From Heyndrickxia oleronia (GTDB lineage: Bacteria > Bacillota > Bacilli > Bacillales > Bacillaceae_C), in assembly GCF_017809215.1 (NCBI RefSeq), contig NZ_CP065424.1, positions 832,001-896,000 of the forward strand: 64,000 bases of DNA, written 5' to 3'. The notes beneath the pieces are model-generated. The model was not told the DNA's origin and ran no database searches. It saw only the letters and a list, made by a program, of their open reading frames with translations. Made by a program: the position numbers and the translations under genes. The number at the start of each line of letters is the position of its first letter. Position 1 is the first letter of the stretch. Shown here piece after piece: positions 54,324 through 63,070 of this stretch.

Positions 54324-55694
54324 TTAACCATTCAAATCGAGATTAGTATTCTTCTTCATTAATTTTAATACAATGAGATAGATAATTCCTATACCAAGCC
54401 AGATAAATCCAAGCTTCTTCGAGGTCTCATCAAGATTTATCCACACATAACCGATGATAATAATACCGATGGCGGGAAGTAATAAATGTCGTAAATAATC
54501 TTTACTTCCCTTTTTACGGATAAAGTAATTAACAACAGAAAAATGTAAAAATAAGAATGATGATAAGGCTCCAAAGTTAACAACCGATGATAATTTATCA
54601 ATATGTGCTGCAAAAATACCAGTAACGACTAATGAAACTACTGCGATGAATAGTGTACTGATATAAGGTGTATTAAACCTTGGATGTATTTTCGATAGAA
54701 CGAAAGGTAGTTTCTTGTCACGTGCCATACTAAATAAGATTCTTGAGATGGCTGCCTGAGCGACAAGTGCGTTAGCAATCCCCCATGAAAGTGCAGTAGC
54801 AAGAATAGTTAATGTTTTCAACCATGTACCACCTGCAATTTCAGCTATTTGGTAGAATGCTACATCTGGATTAGCAAAAGTTTGATAGTCAGGCCAAATA
54901 AGAGCGGCTACCCATGTTTGGATAATAAATAGAAAACCAACAGTTAATAGTGCAAATATACACGCTTTCCCAATTGATTTTGCTCCATCCTTTGTTTCTT
55001 CTGCTAAAGTGGAAATGCCATCAAAGCCAAGAAAACTAAGTACAGCGATAGAGACAGCTCCCATGATGACATTCATGTTAAAACCACGATCATTGTATAA
55101 AGGTTTAATTGTAAACTCAGCTCCATTAATGCCTTTAATGATCGCTGTAACCCCTACTGCTACAAAGATAGCAAGGATAATTAATTCTAAAATGACAATG
55201 ATTTTGTTCGCGCGTGCTGTAAACTCGATACCTAAAATATTAATCACTGTATTAATAGCAATAAAAATAATCACCCATAAATAGGATGGCACTTCTGGTA
55301 GCATATCCCCTAATGCGGCTGCACTTACTAAGTATAAAAGGGCAGGGACAAATACATAATCAAGAAGAATTAACCACCCTGCGATAAATCCTACTGAATC
55401 ATTAATGCCGCGCTGGGCATAGGAATAAACGGAACCTGCAATCGGAAAGGCTTCTGACATACGTGCATAGCTTAATGCAGTAAAAATCATGCCGACCATT
55501 CCAATTAAGTAAGTGAGAGCCACCATCCCATTTGAGCCTTGAGCTACTACACCATAGATTCCAAATGGAGCAATGGGTACCATAAACACCATTCCATAAA
55601 TGAGTAAATCCCAAAAGGATAATGAACGTTTTAAAGAAGGAGCTGTATTTAAAATAGTACTTGAGCCTGTTTTTCGTAATTTTTCACCCATCAT
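54324..55694 (-). CDS. APC-superfamily amino acid/amine permease
   Basis: A 456-residue carrier with 12 membrane segments. SFWDLLIYGMVFMVPIAPFG, EAFPIAGSVYSYAQRGI and GFDGISTLAEETKDGAKSIGKA are APC marks. The start resembles putrescine importers of the PuuP type. It lies eight bases after the amidase gene on the same strand with a GGAGGAG ribosome site, so amine or amide-derived substrates are likely. Confidence 0.85.
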   Translation of the reverse strand: MMGEKLRKTGSSTILNTAPSLKRSLSFWDLLIYGMVFMVPIAPFGIYGVVAQGSNGMVALTYLIGMVGMIFTALSYARMSEAFPIAGSVYSYAQRGINDSVGFIAGWLILLDYVFVPALLYLVSAAALGDMLPEVPSYLWVIIFIAINTVINILGIEFTARANKIIVILELIILAIFVAVGVTAIIKGINGAEFTIKPLYNDRGFNMNVIMGAVSIAVLSFLGFDGISTLAEETKDGAKSIGKACIFALLTVGFLFIIQTWVAALIWPDYQTFANPDVAFYQIAEIAGGTWLKTLTILATALSWGIANALVAQAAISRILFSMARDKKLPFVLSKIHPRFNTPYISTLFIAVVSLVVTGIFAAHIDKLSSVVNFGALSSFLFLHFSVVNYFIRKKGSKDYLRHLLLPAIGIIIIGYVWINLDETSKKLGFIWLGIGIIYLIVLKLMKKNTNLDLNG

Positions 55695-55702
55695 AACTCC
55701 TC

Positions 55703-56608
55703 CTAGAATATCTTATGGATTCCCAATTTTTGAAGTACTGATTTGGATAATAAGCAACGAGCTGTTTTTAATGGATCCACAATTTGACTAACTTGAACAT
55801 GACCTGCAGCACTTAAGAGCATCGTTAATTCTTCAACACTATAATCTGTACGTTCTAATAAATAATCAACCATTTTTTCTACTGCTATATCTGCTGCTTC
55901 GTCGAGTGATTCTTTTGAAACAAGAAAGGCAAAACTATCAGATGTTTCTACTACTGGAACAGATAAGCTTTGGCCTTTGATTACCTCTAAGGTTACTGTC
56001 ACTTTTGCTGGAATCTCAATACCAGATACGCACACCTCTCCATCGCCCATGGCTGCATGTACATCACCTAAAGAAAATAAAGCTCCTTTATGAAAAACGG
56101 GAAAATACAAGGTAGCCCCTTCTGCGATTAAGGTTGTATCCATGTTCCCACCATGATCACCAGGAGTACCACAAGAAATTTCTCCTTCATTTGGTGCAAC
56201 ACCAATCACACCGATCATTGGATTAAGTGGGAGAGCTATCTTCTCATTAAAAACAGCTTCATTGTTTTCAATAGGGACGATCTTGATTGTAAAATCATTT
56301 ATTCGATGCCCCATAACACCAAGATCAGGACCAGTAGCCATAACTCCTTTTTCATCTAATTGAATGCGGTCAATTGATACTTTCAAAATATCACCTGGTT
56401 CTGCATTATCAATATAGATTGGACCAGTTGCAGGATTAATTTGTGACCAATCAATACTATTGTAATGCGTATCTTCAGATTGAATTTGATTTAAGAAACA
56501 ATCATAGGTTTCAATTTCAACCGTTTCACCAGATTGTACCTTTAACACTGGCTCATGTTTTGCACTCATCTCGTAGATATAAGATTTTTTATCTAAAATG
56601 GTACTCAT
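55703..56608 (-). CDS. Acetamidase/formamidase family protein
   Basis: A 301-residue FmdA/AmdA-family amidase. Family features: GPIYIDNAEPGDILKVSI, a GDHGGNMDTTLIAEGATLYFPVFHKGALFSLGDVHAAMGDGEV block with the presumed metal and catalytic residues, and the C-terminal SAAGHVQVSQIVDPLKTARCLLSK. It would release ammonia from short amides. The ribosome site AAAGGGG can pair with an upstream CCCCTTTTAC in the same leader. It is followed in operon by the permease. Confidence 0.87.
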   Translation of the reverse strand: MSTILDKKSYIYEMSAKHEPVLKVQSGETVEIETYDCFLNQIQSEDTHYNSIDWSQINPATGPIYIDNAEPGDILKVSIDRIQLDEKGVMATGPDLGVMGHRINDFTIKIVPIENNEAVFNEKIALPLNPMIGVIGVAPNEGEISCGTPGDHGGNMDTTLIAEGATLYFPVFHKGALFSLGDVHAAMGDGEVCVSGIEIPAKVTVTLEVIKGQSLSVPVVETSDSFAFLVSKESLDEAADIAVEKMVDYLLERTDYSVEELTMLLSAAGHVQVSQIVDPLKTARCLLSKSVLQKLGIHKIF

Positions 56609-56610
56609 AT

Positions 56611-56663
56611 AAAAACAGCCCCTTTACTTTTTCTCTCATTATAAAGAATAGTAAAAGGGGAGA
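56611..56663 (-). promoter_or_regulatory. Hairpin that can mask the amidase ribosome site
   Basis: On the minus strand, CCCCTTTTAC is followed 21-22 bases later by GTAAAGGGG, which contains the ribosome site of the amidase gene. Pairing would hide it. It may alternatively act as a weak barrier after the symporter gene. Confidence 0.5.
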
Positions 56664-56719
56664 TTTATATAATCTTGCGAATATTTTATATAATTTTGAT
56701 AATTAATCGAAAAATTAAA

Positions 56720-58093
56720 TTAGTCCATTAGAGAATCAATGTGATTTTCACGATTTGTCCGTACAAAAAAATAAATAAATAAGGCTAATCCCGATGAGAT
56801 TCCCACTGATAGTAAAAAGTAAGTGTTAAAATTATTCGTTATTATCCAGGCTACACAAGAGAATAAGAAACTCATAAAAATAATATAAAAAATCCATGGG
56901 TTCAGCTTTTGTTTTTTGAACAAAATGGCCATGCATGGAAAAGCTGTTGAAGATAGGAATAATAAATAAAATTGAATCGCTTCAAGTGCGTAAGAGATAA
57001 ACAGACATGCCAGGATTAGTGAAACCCCTCCAATTATGACTGAGGTCATATATATTAAACGTATGCTTCTTTCTTTTTTTTCAAATTGTGAATAGAATAG
57101 CGCTGTTATAGAGTAAAGTGAATTGAATCCAGACTGTGCTAACCCTACTAACCAAATAAGAATGGCCAATTGTATGATTAAATAGGATTCATGATGGACA
57201 AGAATGTTAAATAGGGAGCTTAATTCTAATTCCTGATATTTAGTTACTTCATAGGTAAAAAAGGCGAGTAAGGATAGTGGAATGGACAAACTACCTAATA
57301 TTCCTAATTTAATGGTTATAGAATAATAGGATTTTTTAATTGAAAACATATTTCGCCAAAATATTAGACTGGTAGATAACTTTCCTATTCCAAGGATAAT
57401 CATAACCATTAAGAAAAACAGGCCATCATCAATTGTTGGATGTAATCTTTTACTCCATTCCTGATAGTCATAAAATACTTGGTGGATCCCCCTACCTAAA
57501 TAGGTGTGTAAAGGCAAGTATATGAGTGAGCATCCGCCAATTAATAAAAGAAGCCAGGTTGATCTTGTAAAGACATTCATACCACCTAGTCCACCAAGAA
57601 TAATAATAAAAATAAACAGTATGATTAAAAAGATAAATGGACTTTTATTAAACCATTTACCATATAACCAGCCTGCAAGCGCTGGTTGAATAATTAACCC
57701 ATCGAGATTAGCAATTGCTAATAAGCAAGTGGCTCCTATTCTTCCTAATTGATTTGAAAACCGATTCCGATATAAGTCCTCTAAACCGTATGTCCCATCA
57801 TTTTCATTCCTAATATACGGGACAAGCTTTGCTAATAGGAAGTAGTAAAGAAGAAAAATGATTAATACAAATAATGTACTCATTCCAAGACCGAAATTGA
57901 TAGTCGAATAGAGTGTTAGGGTTACAATCCAAGCAGAAAAGAAGGTTCCCCATACTAGTACTGTTCCTTTTTTTATCCCTAACGGTTCACTCGTTCTAAA
58001 ATAATGATGAATATTTGAATCATTAACGACATGGTCCAAGCTATAAATAATTATCGTGGTGGTAACACATAAAATAAGAAACCAATCAAACAT
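56720..58093 (-). CDS. SSS-like (LeuT-fold) membrane protein linked to a two-component system
   Basis: A 457-residue protein with about 13 membrane segments. VWGTFFSAWIVTLTLYS, GLEDLYRNRFSNQLGRIGATCLL and the glycine-rich GGLGGMNVF recall sodium:solute symporters, though similarity is distant. The start overlaps the stop of the response regulator gene by eight bases, so translation is coupled. The kinase of this operon has no sensor domain, so this protein may be the sensor, like the SSS part of CbrA. A plain transporter role is the alternative. Confidence 0.65.
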   Translation of the reverse strand: MFDWFLILCVTTTIIIYSLDHVVNDSNIHHYFRTSEPLGIKKGTVLVWGTFFSAWIVTLTLYSTINFGLGMSTLFVLIIFLLYYFLLAKLVPYIRNENDGTYGLEDLYRNRFSNQLGRIGATCLLAIANLDGLIIQPALAGWLYGKWFNKSPFIFLIILFIFIIILGGLGGMNVFTRSTWLLLLIGGCSLIYLPLHTYLGRGIHQVFYDYQEWSKRLHPTIDDGLFFLMVMIILGIGKLSTSLIFWRNMFSIKKSYYSITIKLGILGSLSIPLSLLAFFTYEVTKYQELELSSLFNILVHHESYLIIQLAILIWLVGLAQSGFNSLYSITALFYSQFEKKERSIRLIYMTSVIIGGVSLILACLFISYALEAIQFYLLFLSSTAFPCMAILFKKQKLNPWIFYIIFMSFLFSCVAWIITNNFNTYFLLSVGISSGLALFIYFFVRTNRENHIDSLMD

Positions 58094-58787
58094 TTCCTAG
58101 TGCATCCTTATATTCACTTGGGGATAAGTGGGTTATCTTTTTGAAAGACGAACTTAAATGATTTTGACTAGAAAATCCAGTTCTTTCAGCTATTATTCCC
58201 ATTGGAAGGTGAGGAGCCGATTTTATTAGTTCTTTTGCTTTTTCCACCCGGTATCTTAAGAGATATTCCTGGAAGTTTTCTTTTTTTTCTTCTTTAAACT
58301 TCTTACTAAGATAGGTTGGGCTTACATGAATATGTTCTGCTAGATGGGGGAGAGAAAGCTTTTTATTATACTGTTGATGGATGATATGTAATACTTCCTG
58401 GATATCTGATGATAGTTTATTTCCCCCAATAGATTCTAAGAATTGATCAAGAGTTTGATATAGTTCTTTAGCAATTATCGGCTTAATTAAATAATCCATC
58501 ACATGAAGCTTAATCGATTGTCGTGCATAATTAAAATCTTGAAAAGCCGTTATCATGATACATTCTGTATCATAATTTTCCTTAATGTAAGCACATAGGT
58601 CTAATCCGTTTTCTCCAGGAATATGTATATCGATTAAAGCTAGTTGATAATTGTCCTTCTTTAAAAATTTTTTTGCTGCCGCTGCATCTTCTGCGGTTAC
58701 TAAATCCCACGAAGGATATCTTTGATTAATTAGGTATGTTAATTGTTCTAATTCTAAATATTCATCATCAATGATTAATACTTTCAT
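58086..58787 (-). CDS. Response regulator, AraC-type (YesN-like)
   Basis: About 233 residues. A receiver domain (KVLIIDDEYLELEQL; phospho-acceptor Asp in LALIDIHIPGENG; Lys in YLIKPI) is followed by an AraC DNA-binding domain with two helix-turn-helix units (LPHLAEHIHVSPTYLSKKFKEE; MGIIAERTGFSSQNHLSSSFKK). ATG 58787 has GGAGGAG upstream and overlaps the kinase stop codon as ATGA. Likely targets are the downstream amidase and permease genes or its own operon. Confidence 0.88.
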   Translation of the reverse strand: MKVLIIDDEYLELEQLTYLINQRYPSWDLVTAEDAAAAKKFLKKDNYQLALIDIHIPGENGLDLCAYIKENYDTECIMITAFQDFNYARQSIKLHVMDYLIKPIIAKELYQTLDQFLESIGGNKLSSDIQEVLHIIHQQYNKKLSLPHLAEHIHVSPTYLSKKFKEEKKENFQEYLLRYRVEKAKELIKSAPHLPMGIIAERTGFSSQNHLSSSFKKITHLSPSEYKDALGNV

Positions 58788-59530
58788 ATGCTTTCTCCTC
58801 CAGGTGTATAGGGCCATTCAGCAGTTACAACAGTCATTCCATCTGTTCGATTAATCATAACGGAAGTTCGCAAATCGAAAATGAGCTTCAGTCTCTTTCG
58901 AATATTTGCTAATCCAATACCTTGATTCCAATTTTGCGTAATACTTTCATTTGGGCCATTATCCTTGACTGCTAATTGTACCCAACTTCCTTCTCTTTTT
59001 AGTTCTATCATTAAAATTTTATCCCCAGGTTTATTCTCAAGACCATGTTTAAATGCGTTCTCAACAAAAGATTGAAGAATATATGGGGGCAGTGTTGTTT
59101 TTACTGCTGTTACATCTATTTGATAGGAAACAGATAGTTTAGATCCGAATCGTAATTGCTGTATCGCAATATAATGGTTCGTATGCTCCAACTCATAAGA
59201 AAAAGGAACTAATGGCTCTTTATCTGTATAATTATATCTTAAAAATTGGGAAAATTCCTCCATTGCTTCGACTACCTCCTTAGTTCTCCCTAATCTACCT
59301 AGTGATAACATGGCATTGAGGGAATTGAAGAGAAAGTGAGGGTGGATTTGTTGACTAAGTTGTAAATATTCCATTCTCTGCATCTCTTTTTCCATTCTCA
59401 TTTGTTTATTTTCTAATTGAAGATAATCAAATTCTTGGTCAAAAAAATTAAGTAAAAGTAGAATAACGAAGCCCGCGATGGGTGTTCCAATGCTAGAAAG
59501 TATAATGATCGTGAAGATAATATTACTCAT
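58784..59530 (-). CDS. Sensor histidine kinase, LytS/YesM type, without sensor domain
   Basis: A 248-residue kinase with one N-terminal hydrophobic segment, a coiled stretch (QLENKQMRMEKEMQRMEYLQ), the His_kinase motif QIHPHFLFNSLNAM, N box QSFVENAFKHGL and G boxes VKDNGPN and GIGLANIRKRL. The usual periplasmic sensor is missing, so input probably comes from a partner protein. It is first in a three-gene overlapping operon with the AraC-type regulator and the SSS-like protein. AAGGAG lies eight bases before the start. Confidence 0.87.
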   Translation of the reverse strand: MSNIIFTIIILSSIGTPIAGFVILLLLNFFDQEFDYLQLENKQMRMEKEMQRMEYLQLSQQIHPHFLFNSLNAMLSLGRLGRTKEVVEAMEEFSQFLRYNYTDKEPLVPFSYELEHTNHYIAIQQLRFGSKLSVSYQIDVTAVKTTLPPYILQSFVENAFKHGLENKPGDKILMIELKREGSWVQLAVKDNGPNESITQNWNQGIGLANIRKRLKLIFDLRTSVMINRTDGMTVVTAEWPYTPGGESI

Positions 59531-59724
59531 AGTTTAATACTCCTTAATGAATCATGTTATTCAACTTTATTAATGAATGATTTAAAGGATGTTTTTATAT
59601 TTGATTGTACTATATAAAAAAATATATGGGAGATCATATGATTAAAAATCTAATAGACAAGTCTGATTCTTTTGTCATATGATGAAAGTAGGAAGTTGAA
59701 CATGATTGAGAGGAAGAGAACATC

Positions 59725-61179
59725 TTGGATATTCAAACGGTACTCTATGAAAATTATCGGAAAAAGAATCAGCTATCATTCATTATGATTGTCATTTCTG
59801 TCTTATTAGGGACTGCGGCAGATCTTGCTTTGGGCTCAGGGTTAATGATAACACTTATTACTTTAATCGGTGGGGCAGTTGTTATTGCTATTATTGGAAT
59901 CTTACATTTTTCGAAAAAGCTTGTCTTTCAATTACCATATTTCTCTGTAATCGGTGTATCACTGGTTGTTGTACTTATTATGTTTATGAGCCCCACTGAT
60001 CAAAATATCTTTTTGATCTATTATTTATTAGTATTTGCTGCTCTTTATTTAAATCAGATAGTTTTTACTGTTGGAGTCATTATAAGTACTGTTATTTTAG
60101 TTACATTTTATATTGTTAATCAGGATGTATTAAATACTAATCTGCAATTTTCATTGTTGATGTATGCTCTGGCTGTTATTGTTTTATTTTTCCAAAATAA
60201 AATATCCAATCAGCTGCAAAAAAGTGTAAATGAGTTACAGAATCAAGTTCAGTTGAGTTTACAAAAAGAACAGCAACAAAGAGTGGTTTTAGTCGATAAT
60301 ACACAAATTATTGCAAAGAATTTAACAGAGATTCAAAATCAATCTCAGACGAATCATGAAAGTACATATGAAATGAATGTGGCGATTCAAGAAGTAGCAA
60401 AAGGAGCGCAAGTTCAATCCGATTCGATAAGTGATATACTGGCAGCAGTTGAGAATACGAATACAATGGTTGCCAATATGATTGAAAAGGTAGAAGAGAT
60501 CACCGAGCAATCTAGTCTAACCAATAGTAAATCGGTACAAGGGCGTGAACAATCGCAAAAATTACATACTCAGATGAAAGAGTTTAAACAGTTTATTAGT
60601 AAAATGGCCAATGAAATGACTCAATTAAGCGTTAATGTAAGTCAATCATTGAAATCCTTAGAATCTATACAACAAATAAATTCACAAACAAATTTATTAG
60701 CCTTAAATGCTTCTATTGAAGCGGCAAGAGCTGGAGAAGCAGGAAAAGGATTTTCAGTGGTTGCTCAAGAGATTCGGAAACTTGCTGAAACAACTGAAAA
60801 AACAGCGAATGAAGTGTCAACAAGCTTGAACCAAATTAATATGAGTAATGAAGGAACCCAATTACAGATGCAGCAAATAGCCATGAAAATGGAAGAAAAT
60901 ATTAAGGAAACAGAGCTCACAACCACAATCTTTAGTGAAATTGAAGGGGCTATCCAACGTTTAAGTAGTGAAGTATATGCGTTCTCAACTGTTGCTAATC
61001 AAATAGGGGAAGATACAAGCTCGATTGATCGAACAATGAATGAGTTTGCCGCAGTTCTCGAACAAGCCTCTGCATCTTTAGAAGAGGTTTCTGCAACCGT
61101 ACAAAGTCAGACAGAAAGAAATGCAGTGCTTAATCGTTTAATTGTTGAAACAAATGAGGCAATCCATAAGCTGCAATAG
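59725..61179 (+). CDS. Methyl-accepting chemotaxis protein without an extracellular sensor domain
   Basis: A 484-residue chemoreceptor. About six membrane segments fill residues 15-175 with only short loops, followed by a long coiled coil and the signalling hairpin tip [30 protein letters not shown]. Glu/Gln pairs suited for methylation flank it. No HAMP or PAS domain is clear. The TTG start at 59725 follows GAGGAAGAGAA. It may sense membrane state or a membrane partner; that is inference. It is divergent from the two-component operon. Confidence 0.86.
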   Translation: MDIQTVLYENYRKKNQLSFIMIVISVLLGTAADLALGSGLMITLITLIGGAVVIAIIGILHFSKKLVFQLPYFSVIGVSLVVVLIMFMSPTDQNIFLIYYLLVFAALYLNQIVFTVGVIISTVILVTFYIVNQDVLNTNLQFSLLMYALAVIVLFFQNKISNQLQKSVNELQNQVQLSLQKEQQQRVVLVDNTQIIAKNLTEIQNQSQTNHESTYEMNVAIQEVAKGAQVQSDSISDILAAVENTNTMVANMIEKVEEITEQSSLTNSKSVQGREQSQKLHTQMKEFKQFISKMANEMTQLSVNVSQSLKSLESIQQINSQTNLLALNASIEAARAGEAGKGFSVVAQEIRKLAETTEKTANEVSTSLNQINMSNEGTQLQMQQIAMKMEENIKETELTTTIFSEIEGAIQRLSSEVYAFSTVANQIGEDTSSIDRTMNEFAAVLEQASASLEEVSATVQSQTERNAVLNRLIVETNEAIHKLQ

Positions 61180-61347
61180 GTAATGTAGTTCTTTCATAAA
61201 GCGAATCTTTTTCTAACGTGAAAATGGTGTGAGGACATGATTTATGTTGTTGCACATCCTTGGTACCGTAATATAGACAAGGTAAACACTTTCCAACTTA
61301 TAGTTTAAGAAAATAGGTAGTAAAGTTATTTCGACACTAACTAAAAA

Positions 61348-61386
61348 GGAGACTTGCAAGTGAAAATCATTTCACATACAAGTCTC
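61348..61386 (+). terminator. Probable terminator after the chemoreceptor gene
   Basis: ggagacttg...gtgaaa and tttcac...caagtctcc pair in two stacked stems, followed by a T-rich stretch (ctttatttta). Confidence 0.65.
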
Positions 61387-61421
61387 CCTTTATTTTATAA
61401 TTTAAATTTACTTACCATATC

Positions 61422-61506
61422 CTAAATGAAAAAAGCTGTTGAGTGCTTGAACGTATTTCTTTGTTAAAACTTTACCTAAATTAATATATGTTTGAGAAAA
61501 AGAGCC
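61422..61506. repeat. ~97-bp dispersed element, copy D (partial)
   Basis: GTTAAAACTTTACCTAAAT and TTTGAGAAAAAGAGCC match the interior and right end of copy A. The left end is degenerate. Confidence 0.55.
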
Positions 61507-61596
61507 AAAAAAAAGACTCACGATTTTGTATTTGCGAGTCTAGGGTACATATATTACTCTATATCTTCAGTTATTCTAAATGTGGAACTCCATAAT

Positions 61597-62403
61597 TTAT
61601 AATTTTATTTGTACGGTTTTCTTTTTATCTATTAACTCATGTGTGATTCCATCAAGAACATCGTCTGTTGTAAAGGTAAATTTATTTGTTACAGGGGGGT
61701 TATTCTTAATGAGGAGGCAGATTTTCCCTTCTCTTGTTTGCCCACTAGGATAATCAATTCTACTAGCAGTGGATGAACCCATGAAAGTATCCTCTGAAAG
61801 ATTGAAATTAGAAAACGGGACATCATCATATAATATATCCCCATATTGCAATGTTAAGAAACTAAAAAATTGTACCTCTCTATCATAATGGTTGGTGATA
61901 GTATAATTGATTTCTATATAATATACTTCATTTTCTATTGTCCACATTGATTTAGATTGTGCCTCATATAAGTCTCCAATATTTTCAAACTCTACGCCTT
62001 CTTTTATGAGTGTATTAAATGAAGAGGCAGTATAATCATTTAATATATTTTTCGCTTCTTTTTTAATATGATTTAATTTAATAATTTTAATCGAATGTAA
62101 ATGGATGGTCATATTTCCTACAAAGAAGTCTTTGCTCACCTGGTGTTTTTTTATAAGCTCTAATTGAGCCCAATTCTTCTCAATTACTTTGTCCCCTTCT
62201 TTTTGTAAGTAGCTACTTCCATTGCTGTCAACAGTGGATATTGTTTCATTCATTTGTTGTTGATTACGTTTTTCTTTCTTTGCATGAACTGTATCCGATT
62301 GTATATGATTCGCTCTTTTCTCCTTTTTTAAAAATAGTAGGCTAAAAATAATAACTATGCATAAAAGAATAATGAACAATACTCGTTTTTTTGTGATTCT
62401 CAT
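61597..62403 (-). CDS. Hypothetical membrane-anchored extracellular protein
   Basis: About 268 residues, not assigned to a known function. One N-terminal membrane anchor (RVLFIILLCIVIIFSLLFL) follows a basic MRITKKR. A charged linker of ~60 residues leads to a beta-rich domain (FFVGNMTIHLHSIKIIK..., YYIEINYTITNHYDREVQFF, GSSTASRIDYPSGQTREGKICLLI) reminiscent of DUF4352-type immunoglobulin-like domains. ATG 62403 follows GAGGAAAT; the in-frame TTG 62415 is less likely. No operon partner. Confidence 0.7.
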   Translation of the reverse strand: MRITKKRVLFIILLCIVIIFSLLFLKKEKRANHIQSDTVHAKKEKRNQQQMNETISTVDSNGSSYLQKEGDKVIEKNWAQLELIKKHQVSKDFFVGNMTIHLHSIKIIKLNHIKKEAKNILNDYTASSFNTLIKEGVEFENIGDLYEAQSKSMWTIENEVYYIEINYTITNHYDREVQFFSFLTLQYGDILYDDVPFSNFNLSEDTFMGSSTASRIDYPSGQTREGKICLLIKNNPPVTNKFTFTTDDVLDGITHELIDKKKTVQIKL

Positions 62404-62527
62404 ATATTTCCTCAATCCATTATTTGATATTTACTGTAAAGTATCATATATGTTTAATGAAGTTGGGAAAAGAAAAAACATAAAAAGAACACATAAAAGT
62501 CACATTTCTTTGTTATTCTTTCTTTAG

Positions 62528-62677
62528 AACAGGAAATGTATATATAAAAAAATTACTTGGTTTATTATTGCTGGAATACTCATTTTTGCCTTAATTATGC
62601 CATTCATATCTGAAGCAAATACGACACCAACACAAAAGGCAAGGAGTCAACTGGCTATTTGCCTTCCACACGAGTAA
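62528..62677 (+). pseudogene. Frameshifted small membrane peptide gene
   Basis: An open frame with no start codon encodes KKITWFIIAGILIFALIMPF and continues ISEANTTPTQKARSQL to a stop at 62675. ATG 62536 is one base out of frame. Removing a single TA from the adjacent TATATA tract would join them into a ~46-residue peptide with an N-terminal hydrophobic segment. Either decay or a slippage switch; no function is assigned. Confidence 0.35.
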
Positions 62678-62993
62678 AGAAGAAAGCAGGTGAATAGGCA
62701 TTGGGCTTAGACGATTATTCTCTTATTTTGCTTCAAAATCAGTATGGAGTGTGAAACAAGGTAGCTCGATAAAGGATGATTATGAAAGAGATAGTAGTTT
62801 TTTTTATCTGCATATAGATGAATAAAGCTAAAGTCCATGTCTTTACACAAGATTTGTAAACACAACGCGTGATGAGTCTTTAGCCTCCTATCGTAGGAAT
62901 ATGTTGTTCGATAGGCAATAAATTCACGATAAAATAGGTCTAACTTTATATTGAAGCCTGTAATGAATGTTAATTCTTTCTTTTCTTCCTAAG

Positions 62994-63033
62994 AAAAAGC
63001 GGGGATGTCTTGTAATGACGTCCCCGCTTTTTG
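62994..63033 (-). terminator. Terminator of the SLH-type oxidoreductase gene
   Basis: aaaaagcggggatgtc and gacgtccccgcttttt form a long GC-rich stem. On the minus strand it ends in a T-run, 38 bases after the stop codon. Confidence 0.9.
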
Positions 63034-63070
63034 ATTGGTAGATATTTTACTTTTGTAAATAGAAACAATA

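Larger units (their letters stand above)
61180..61596. other. Intergenic region with two hairpins and a repeat copy
   Basis: Holds a strong stem at 61348-61386 (ggagacttg / caagtctcc) that may end the chemoreceptor transcript, copy D of the dispersed element (61422-61506), and a hairpin at 61515-61543 (agactcac / gcgagtct). No ORF. Confidence 0.6.
62404..63070. other. Intergenic region with a decayed small gene
   Basis: Holds a small broken reading frame (62528-62677) and the terminator at 62994-63033. The remaining sequence shows no supported gene. Confidence 0.55.
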
